Shown here one piece after another: positions 7,731 through 12,216 of a stretch of 12,216 bases of DNA (position 1 is its first letter; each line of letters opens with the position of its first letter). The position numbers were made by a program, and so were the translations under genes. The notes beneath the pieces were generated by a model. That model did not search any database. It was not told where the DNA came from and was given only the letters and a program-made list of their open reading frames with translations. The stretch lies in NCBI GenBank assembly GCA_003559585.1, contig PWKX01000143.1, positions 1 to 12,216 of the forward strand, written 5' to 3'. This stretch comes from Mollicutes bacterium (GTDB lineage: Bacteria > Bacillota_I > Bacilli_A > Izemoplasmatales > Izemoplasmataceae).

Positions 7731-8149
7731 AGGTCTTAGGGCTTGATTATGGTGATGCCTCACTCGGCATTGCCATTAGTGATAAAGAACAAACCTTAGC
7801 ACGAGGCTTAGAAAACTATCGCTTTAAACAAGGGGAAGACAGCCAAGCTTTAAACAAAGTGTTAAGCTTGCTTAAAGAAGAACCCATTAGTACCATTGTT
7901 TTAGGCTATCCTAAAAACATGGATGGTTCAGAAGGGGTGCAAGCTGATAAAACACAGGCGTTTAAAACCTTACTAGAAACACACACCAACCATCCGATTA
8001 AGTTGGTTGATGAACGCTTAAGTTCAAAAATGGCCAAACAAACCATGATGTTCGGCAACAAAAGTAGAAAAAAAAGACGCTCAACCGTTGATGAAATGTC
8101 AGCGGTGCTCATCTTACAAGATTATTTAGATCAACAAAAAAATAAATAG
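7727..8149 (+). CDS. ruvX: YqgF/RuvX-family putative Holliday junction resolvase or pre-16S rRNA nuclease
   Basis: Small RNase H-fold nuclease of 140 residues, the typical length. Members are annotated as putative Holliday junction resolvases. E. coli YqgF is also linked to 16S rRNA 5'-end maturation, so the physiological substrate here is not settled by sequence. Family signatures are in order: LGLDYGDASLGIAISD at the N terminus (Asp7), VLGYPKNMDGSEG at about 58-70, VDERLSS at about 94-100 (Glu96), and VDEMSAVLILQDYLD near the C terminus (Asp122). The three acidic residues expected at the active site are present. The start overlaps the alaS stop and has AAGGTG (7714-7719) 7 nt upstream. The B. 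subtilis counterpart is yrrK, also downstream of alaS. Confidence 0.93.
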   Translation: MKVLGLDYGDASLGIAISDKEQTLARGLENYRFKQGEDSQALNKVLSLLKEEPISTIVLGYPKNMDGSEGVQADKTQAFKTLLETHTNHPIKLVDERLSSKMAKQTMMFGNKSRKKRRSTVDEMSAVLILQDYLDQQKNK

Positions 8150-8152
8150 GAG
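8148..8152 (+). promoter_or_regulatory. Ribosome binding site that sets the yrzB start
   Basis: AGGAG overlaps the ruvX TAG stop. It lies 1 nt from the GTG at 8154, too close for initiation there, but 10 nt from the in-frame GTG at 8163, which is therefore preferred. Confidence 0.7.
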
Positions 8153-8162
8153 TGTGATCACA

Positions 8163-8426
8163 GTGGAAGATAAAACACTACGTGTCATCGATGAAAAAGG
8201 CAACGAAAAAGATTTTGAAATTGTGTTAACTTTTAAGTCAGATGAAACAGGTAAATCGTATGTTGTATACAAAGAACCTGGTGATTCTGATGAAGTGTTT
8301 GCGGCTTCGTATAACGAATCCGATACAGAAGGCGGCGACTTACAACCCATTGAATCTGATGAAGAATGGGATATGATTGAAGAGGTTCTAAACACGTTTT
8401 TAGACGAAGAAGCTGACGAGGCGTGA
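8163..8426 (+). CDS. yrzB: DUF1292 (YrzB-family) acidic protein of unknown function
   Basis: Small, strongly acidic protein of 87 residues from the GTG at 8163 (90 if the GTG at 8154 were used). It matches the DUF1292/YrzB family of Bacillota, whose molecular role is unknown. The recognisable core runs from VIDEKGNEKDFEIVLTF through KSYVVYKEP to the near-invariant C-terminal DEEWDMIEEVLNTFLDEE. No membrane segment, signal peptide or cysteine is seen. Its place between ruvX and trmR copies the B. subtilis order except that mltG, normally next, is missing. Its TGA overlaps the GTG start of trmR by 4 nt (GTGA). No function is assigned. Confidence 0.88.
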   Translation: MEDKTLRVIDEKGNEKDFEIVLTFKSDETGKSYVVYKEPGDSDEVFAASYNESDTEGGDLQPIESDEEWDMIEEVLNTFLDEEADEA

Positions 8427-9043
8427 GTTATTTAAACAAGCTTCACCCTAAAGAAGCCGATCAAGCGTTGGCTTCTTTACGCTTGTTTGCACAACAGGAA
8501 AACATCCCCATCATTGAAGAAGATACCGCGAGGTTTATCAAACAACTCCTCAGCATCATGCAACCCACAACAATCTTAGAAATCGGCTCAGCGATTGGGT
8601 ATACCGCAACACTAATGGCTAAAGCTGCACCTAAAGCACATATTACGACCATTGAACGCGATGCAACCATGATTGAACTCGTTGACAAGCATCTCAGTGG
8701 ACAAACCGTTAGTGAGCGCATCACTGTGATTCAAGCTGACGCGTTAAAACTCTCGTTAGAAGCCTTGCCACACGCGATGTATGATGTCATCTTTATTGAT
8801 GCGGCTAAAGCGCAAAACATCAACTTTTTTGAAAAATATGAAGGGTTGTTAAGGCGCGGTGGCATCATTTTAGTCGACAACATCTTGTTTCATGGCATGG
8901 TTGAACAAGAAGGTTTATCTAAAAACTTAACCCAGTTGATGCGTAAGGTTGATCGTTTTAATCGTTACGTGCTTGAACGAGAAGACTTTGATACAGCTCT
9001 TTATCATATTGGTGATGGGTTGTGCATGTCAATAAAGAAGTGA
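8423..9043 (+). CDS. trmR: SAM-dependent O-methyltransferase, YrrM/TrmR type (tRNA 5-hydroxyuridine methyltransferase)
   Basis: Class I methyltransferase of 206 residues in the metal-dependent O-methyltransferase family. The SAM-binding motif ILEIGSAIGYTATLMA is at 51-66, with an acidic motif TIERD at 76-80. VIFIDAAK (Asp126) and LVDN (Asp152, Asn153) carry the probable divalent-metal ligands. In B. subtilis the YrrM protein (TrmR) methylates 5-hydroxyuridine 34 to 5-methoxyuridine in several tRNAs. The assignment to TrmR rather than a catechol-type small-molecule methyltransferase rests on the two U32 genes that follow, as in Bacillus, so it is partly inference. The GTG start overlaps the yrzB stop. 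The Shine-Dalgarno is poor (GAGG 1 nt upstream), so initiation probably depends on coupling to yrzB translation. Confidence 0.87.
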   Translation: MSYLNKLHPKEADQALASLRLFAQQENIPIIEEDTARFIKQLLSIMQPTTILEIGSAIGYTATLMAKAAPKAHITTIERDATMIELVDKHLSGQTVSERITVIQADALKLSLEALPHAMYDVIFIDAAKAQNINFFEKYEGLLRRGGIILVDNILFHGMVEQEGLSKNLTQLMRKVDRFNRYVLEREDFDTALYHIGDGLCMSIKK

Positions 9044-9053
9044 GGTCTCACAC

Positions 9054-9944
9054 ATGAAATTACTGGTTAGTGCAGGCAAACAAACGATCGATGCTTTAAA
9101 ACATGAGGCGGTTGATGGTTTGATTATTGGTTTTAGTTCGCTCTCACAGCGCACCCAAGATCCATTTGATTTAAACCGTGATTCGGTGGAAACATTGAAG
9201 ACAATCAATCAAGATAATGTCAAACTTTATGTCTTGTTAAATGGCATTTTTCATGAACCTGATTTGCCAAAGATTGAAACGTTTTTCAAACTTATTAAAC
9301 AAGCTGACTTACCTTTAGAAGGTATTTTGTTTGCGGACTTGGCGGTTTTTGAAAGCGCTGAGATGCACGGGTTTACTGATAAACTCATCTATTACCCAGA
9401 AACCTATGTCACCAACCCACAAGATGTGTCCTTTTGGCATAAACAAAATATAAAAAGTGTGGTGTTATCTAGAGAGATGACACTTGATAATATAAAAAAA
9501 ATAGCCCAATCCTCACCACTGCCTTTAACATTGTTTGCGCATGGGTATTTAAATATGTTTCATTCGAAAAGGCGACTTGTGAAAACATTTTTTGATTATA
9601 CAAAGGATGACGATGCCAACAAATACACCCATCAAACCCTGCATATTAAAGAAGAAATCCGTGATGCGTTTTATCCGATGATTCAAGACGATCACGGCAC
9701 GCATATTTTTAGAGACAAACCACTGGCTAGCTTTGAACATCTAAAGACATTAAAAAATGATGTTGATGCGCTGCTGATTGATGGTCTGTTTTACGAACCT
9801 GATCGTTTTTTAACGATTGTGAAAGATTACATACGCGCGTTAAAGGGTGAAACGATAGATGCATCGCGCTATGATGATCATGATCAAGGGTTTTATTTTA
9901 AAGATACCATCTATCAAAAAGAAAGGGTGAAACGTGGTGGATAA
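9054..9944 (+). CDS. trhP1: U32-family protein, YrrN/TrhP1 type (tRNA U34 hydroxylation subunit)
   Basis: 296-residue member of the peptidase U32 group, the shorter partner of the gene that follows. In B. subtilis YrrN and YrrO (TrhP1, TrhP2) are both needed for 5-hydroxyuridine at tRNA position 34. Despite the U32 peptidase label, these act in tRNA hydroxylation. Visible landmarks are the barrel-like start MKLLVSAGKQTIDALKHEAVDGLIIGF shortened here to its family pattern, GILFADLAVFE, VVLSREMTLDNI and LFAHGYLNMFHSKRRL. The last sits where the partner has its cysteine motif FIHGGMCVSYSGKC. This protein contains no cysteine at all, so it cannot bind an Fe-S cluster through cysteines and may be a non-catalytic or substrate-binding half. 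The ATG follows GAGG (9042-9045), which overlaps the trmR stop. It overlaps the next gene by 11 nt. Confidence 0.82.
   Translation: MKLLVSAGKQTIDALKHEAVDGLIIGFSSLSQRTQDPFDLNRDSVETLKTINQDNVKLYVLLNGIFHEPDLPKIETFFKLIKQADLPLEGILFADLAVFESAEMHGFTDKLIYYPETYVTNPQDVSFWHKQNIKSVVLSREMTLDNIKKIAQSSPLPLTLFAHGYLNMFHSKRRLVKTFFDYTKDDDANKYTHQTLHIKEEIRDAFYPMIQDDHGTHIFRDKPLASFEHLKTLKNDVDALLIDGLFYEPDRFLTIVKDYIRALKGETIDASRYDDHDQGFYFKDTIYQKERVKRGG
9924..9929 (+). promoter_or_regulatory. Ribosome binding site for trhP2
   Basis: AGGGTG lies inside the end of trhP1. It is 4 nt from the GTG at 9934 and 7 nt from the in-frame GTG at 9937. The second spacing is more usual, so the protein may start one codon later, with Met-Asp-Lys-Pro. 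Confidence 0.55.
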
Positions 9945-11130
9945 ACCAGAACTATTAGCCCCAGCGGGTGATTTAGAAAAACTTAAAATTGCCTTGCTTT
10001 ACGGTGCGGATGCTGTGTTCATTGGCGGAAAAGCTTTTTCACTGAGATCGCGCGCATCAAACTTTGATTTATCAGACATTGAAGAAGGGGTAACCTTTGC
10101 GCATAAACTCGGTAAAAAAATCTATGTAACCACCAATATATTCCCCCACCCTGATGACATGGATGGTTTAATAGAATACTTAAAAGCTTTAGAAGATATC
10201 AAGGTTGATGCCATCATATGTGCATCGAGTGCTGTGATTGATGTGGCAAGCACGCATACCAATCTTGAGATTCATGTCTCAACCCAACAATCTCTCACCA
10301 ACCACAAAGCGATTAATTTTTGGGCCAAGCGTGGGGTGAAGCGAGTTGTGCTTGCTAGAGAAGTTACTTTAGAAGAACTAAAACACTTAAAAAAACACGC
10401 GCATGCTGATTTAGAAGTCTTTATTCATGGGGGCATGTGTGTGTCTTATTCAGGCAAATGCACTTTGTCTAACACGATGACAGACCGCGATGCAAACCGT
10501 GGGGGTTGTGCGCATTCGTGTCGTTGGAACTATGATTTGTTTAAAGATGGTGAGGCATTAAACAAAACCACACCCTTTTCGATGGCATCAAAAGACTTGC
10601 AATCGATTAAGTACATCTCATCACTGTTAGATATAGGCGTGCATTCTTTAAAAATTGAAGGCCGCATGAAAAGCATCCATTATATTGCAACGGTTGTGAA
10701 AACATACCGCGCTTTAATTGATGAACTTGCTGATGATATCGATGTGGATATTCCAAAATATCTCCTTGAGATAAAAAAGGCAGAAAACCGCTTATCATCA
10801 CATGGGTTTATGGAAGGGTTGACCGATGTCAACCAACAACTCTACGATTTACGAAGTGAACAACCAACTCAATCGTTTATCGCCCTTGTTTTAGAATATG
10901 ATGCTACGACCAAACAAGCTTTGATTGAACAAAGAAATAAGTTTAAGTGTGGCGATTACATTGAGGTCTTATCCCCAGGCTTTGATCCGGTAACATTTAA
11001 ACTAGAAACACTGTCTACAGAAGACGGTGAGACCATTGATGTTGCCCCTCACCCTAAACAACGCTTAATCATTCAAACGCCGTTTCCACTTAAACCGTTT
11101 GATATGTTAAGGAAACCTTATCAAAATTAA
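9934..11130 (+). CDS. trhP2: U32-family Fe-S protein, YrrO/TrhP2 type (tRNA U34 hydroxylation)
   Basis: 398-residue U32-family protein with the core sequence PELLAPAGDLEKLKIALLYGADAVFIGG near its N terminus written here as key blocks: PELLAPAGDLEKLK, YGADAVFIGG, YVTTNIFPH, VSTQQSLTN and VVLAREVTLEELK. The cysteine signature is complete: Cys169 and Cys176 in HGGMCVSYSGKC, then Cys192 and Cys196 in NRGGCAHSCRWNYD. These are the probable ligands of an iron-sulfur cluster. In B. subtilis YrrO (TrhP2), with YrrN, and in E. coli TrhP (YegQ), the family makes 5-hydroxyuridine 34 in tRNA. A C-terminal beta-rich domain (about 315-398, EQRNKFKCGDYIEVLSPG) is also typical of the long form. The start is GTG at 9934 or 9937. 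It is the last gene of the T-box run; a new promoter follows for greA. The older collagenase/protease label should not be trusted. Confidence 0.9.
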   Translation: MVDKPELLAPAGDLEKLKIALLYGADAVFIGGKAFSLRSRASNFDLSDIEEGVTFAHKLGKKIYVTTNIFPHPDDMDGLIEYLKALEDIKVDAIICASSAVIDVASTHTNLEIHVSTQQSLTNHKAINFWAKRGVKRVVLAREVTLEELKHLKKHAHADLEVFIHGGMCVSYSGKCTLSNTMTDRDANRGGCAHSCRWNYDLFKDGEALNKTTPFSMASKDLQSIKYISSLLDIGVHSLKIEGRMKSIHYIATVVKTYRALIDELADDIDVDIPKYLLEIKKAENRLSSHGFMEGLTDVNQQLYDLRSEQPTQSFIALVLEYDATTKQALIEQRNKFKCGDYIEVLSPGFDPVTFKLETLSTEDGETIDVAPHPKQRLIIQTPFPLKPFDMLRKPYQN

Positions 11131-11131
11131 A

Positions 11132-11160
11132 TTGTCAGCCTATCTAAAACATGGTACAAT
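11132..11160 (+). promoter_or_regulatory. Promoter of greA
   Basis: TTGTCA (11132-11137) and TACAAT (11155-11160) are 17 nt apart, with an extended TG at 11152-11153. This is the most complete promoter in the window. It begins 2 nt after the trhP2 stop. Transcription would start near 11167, shortly before the AAGGAGGA ribosome binding site (11172-11179). Confidence 0.87.
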
Positions 11161-11184
11161 ATTTGCATATCAAGGAGGATTCAC

Positions 11185-11673
11185 ATGGAAAAATCAAAAA
11201 ATGGCAACAAACAAACCTATCAATTAACTCAAACGGGTATTGATAAATTAAAAGAAGAATTAGATTTCCTTAAAAACACAGAAAGAGACCGTAATCTAGA
11301 GGCGTTAAAAGAAGCCAGAGCACAAGGTGACTTATCTGAAAACGCAGATTACGAAGCGGCCAGAGATGAACAAGCGCGCATTGAAGGCCGTATTAAAGAA
11401 ATTGAAAACATTTTAAAGCACGCCGAACTCATTCGTGAAGATAAACGAAACAACAAGGTTACCATTGGGAAAACGGTTCGTTTAAGTGTGAACGGTAAAG
11501 ACCCAGTAGAATACAGCATCGTTGGATCGATTGAAGCCGATCCATTCAACTTTAAAATTTCTAATGAATCACCGGTTGGTAAAGCGGTGATCGGCCATAA
11601 AAAAGGTGACAAAGTCTCTTATAAAACCGAATCCCGTAAGGAAATCAACATCGAAATTTTAGACGTGAAATAA
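11185..11673 (+). CDS. greA: Transcription elongation factor GreA
   Basis: Cytosolic factor that enters the secondary channel of RNA polymerase and stimulates cleavage of backtracked RNA, rescuing stalled complexes. It has 162 residues, near the usual 157-160. The N-terminal coiled coil (about 12-85) carries the tip motif DLSENADYEAARDEQ at 49-63, with the conserved acidic residues Asp49 and Glu52 that hold the catalytic magnesium. The C-terminal FKBP-like domain includes YSIVGSIEADPFNFKISNESPVGKA read as family-typical blocks and the final GDKVSYKT segment. The first eight residues are a lysine- and asparagine-rich extension before the family start. The ATG has AAGGAGGA 5 nt upstream. It has its own promoter and terminator. 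In B. subtilis udk lies between yrrO and greA; it is absent here. Confidence 0.97.
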   Translation: MEKSKNGNKQTYQLTQTGIDKLKEELDFLKNTERDRNLEALKEARAQGDLSENADYEAARDEQARIEGRIKEIENILKHAELIREDKRNNKVTIGKTVRLSVNGKDPVEYSIVGSIEADPFNFKISNESPVGKAVIGHKKGDKVSYKTESRKEINIEILDVK

Positions 11674-11698
11674 AAGAATGAGACTTCATTCTTTTTTT
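11672..11698 (+). terminator. Rho-independent terminator after greA
   Basis: AAAAGAATGA (11672-11681) pairs perfectly over 10 bp with TCATTCTTTT (11686-11695) around the loop GACT, and the T-run continues to 11698. The upstream arm overlaps the greA TAA stop. The A-rich 5' flank would also give a T-run on the other strand. A second copy of TCATTCTT at 11698-11705 repeats the downstream arm. Confidence 0.93.
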
Positions 11699-11722
11699 CA
11701 TTCTTAAAGGGGGATCACCACG

Positions 11723-12216
11723 ATGAACATAGGCATTATCTGTGCGATGGATATTGAAAAAGATGCTTTTTTATCGCTGTTTGATCACGTCGATACCATC
11801 CATAAAGGACCACTTACCGTTTATCAAGTAGGGCACCATCAACACCATATTTATGTGGTGAAAAGTGGTATTGGCAAGGTGAATGCAGCGTATGTGGCTG
11901 GATACTTTTTTGAACACTTCAACATTGATGCGTGTTTAAACACAGGCATTAGTGGTGGCATCTCAGTGGCATTAGGTGATGTTATCATCGGCACAGAAAC
12001 GGCTTATTTTGACGTTGATGTGACGGCTTTTTCGTATGCTTATGGTCAAGTACCTGAGTTGCCGCCGTCGTTTAAAGCAGATGAAAGGTTGCTTTCTAAA
12101 ACGTTAAACCTAGCCGCAGCCAATCAATGTCTTTCAGGTGTGTTAACCTCAGGCGATCAGTTTGTCACATCCTTGAAGGTGTTAATGCCTATCATGAAAG
12201 CTTATCCTAATATTAA
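11723..12216 (+). CDS. mtnN: 5'-methylthioadenosine/S-adenosylhomocysteine nucleosidase (partial, 3' end outside window)
   Basis: N-terminal 164 codons of a purine nucleoside phosphorylase-fold hydrolase that splits adenine from methylthioadenosine and S-adenosylhomocysteine, part of methyl-cycle salvage. The reading frame is open to the window edge; the family is about 230 residues, so roughly the last 65 are missing. MNIGIICAMDIEKDAF places the conserved catalytic Glu at residue 12. NTGISGGIS matches the family's glycine-rich loop (more often GSAGG), DVDVTAFSYAYGQVP is a signature stretch, and SGDQFV follows. The start is supported by AAAGGGGGA (11706-11714) 8 nt before the ATG. It lies just past the greA terminator with no strong -10 seen, so it may depend on read-through. 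The gene also follows greA in B. subtilis, with other genes between. It could serve SAH removal for TrmR. Confidence 0.95.
   Translation, partial: MNIGIICAMDIEKDAFLSLFDHVDTIHKGPLTVYQVGHHQHHIYVVKSGIGKVNAAYVAGYFFEHFNIDACLNTGISGGISVALGDVIIGTETAYFDVDVTAFSYAYGQVPELPPSFKADERLLSKTLNLAAANQCLSGVLTSGDQFVTSLKVLMPIMKAYPNI

Noticed and set aside
8154..8162. GTG at 8154 as the yrzB start
   Set aside because: It is only 1 nt from the AGGAG site; the in-frame GTG at 8163 has a normal 10-nt spacing.
8126..8395. 89-codon minus-strand reading frame opposite yrzB
   Set aside because: It is the complement of a conserved acidic gene; the serine-rich translation looks like a reverse-strand artefact.
11108..11120. 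Hairpin TAAGG-AAA-CCTTA at the end of trhP2 as a terminator
   Set aside because: The stem is only 5 bp, AT-rich, has no T-run after it and lies inside the coding region.
1..12216. Mobile elements, CRISPR arrays, phage genes or horizontal transfer
   Set aside because: No transposase, spaced repeats or abrupt composition change is seen; gene order is the conserved Bacillota core order.

Overview
The window looks like chromosomal core sequence from a wall-less or wall-reduced relative of Bacillota, most like the Acholeplasma/Izemoplasma side of Mollicutes. This is inferred from three things. Gene content and order follow the Bacillus subtilis recD2(yrrC)-alaS-yrrK-yrzB-yrrM-yrrN-yrrO-greA-mtnN neighbourhood. 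The cell-wall gene mltG (yrrL), which sits between yrzB and yrrM in Bacillus, is absent. Intergenic spaces are AT-rich, with TATAAT boxes and strong Shine-Dalgarno sites. UGA is a stop: recD2, alaS, yrzB and yrrM all end in TGA and tryptophan is TGG, so the Mycoplasma/Spiroplasma code does not apply. Every gene is on the + strand.

Layout. 1-1096: gapA (glycolytic GAPDH) as a single-gene unit with a -10 box, ribosome binding site and intrinsic terminator. 1148-2455: an M24 Xaa-Pro peptidase with its own extended -10 promoter and a terminator that begins inside the coding region. 2463-4834: recD2 helicase, started by another extended -10 promoter with a very short leader. 4849-5084: a promoter and a complete T-box leader with alanine specifier GCU, whose antiterminator and terminator are mutually exclusive. 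5106-11130: a tight six-gene run, alaS-ruvX-yrzB-trmR-trhP1-trhP2, with overlaps or gaps of at most 13 nt and no internal terminator seen. 11132-11698: greA with a strong promoter and a perfect-stem terminator. 11723-end: mtnN, cut by the window edge.

How the genes work together. The T-box run joins alanyl-tRNA synthetase to three genes whose Bacillus counterparts make 5-methoxyuridine at wobble position 34 of tRNAs, including tRNA-Ala: TrhP1 and TrhP2 hydroxylate U34 and TrmR methylates it. MtnN downstream can clear S-adenosylhomocysteine left by methylation. The remaining genes serve glycolysis, peptide turnover, DNA repair and transcription elongation. I saw no mobile element, CRISPR array, rRNA or tRNA gene, and no exotic new system. 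The points most worth following are T-box control over a tRNA wobble-modification operon and the clean loss of mltG and udk from a conserved gene order.
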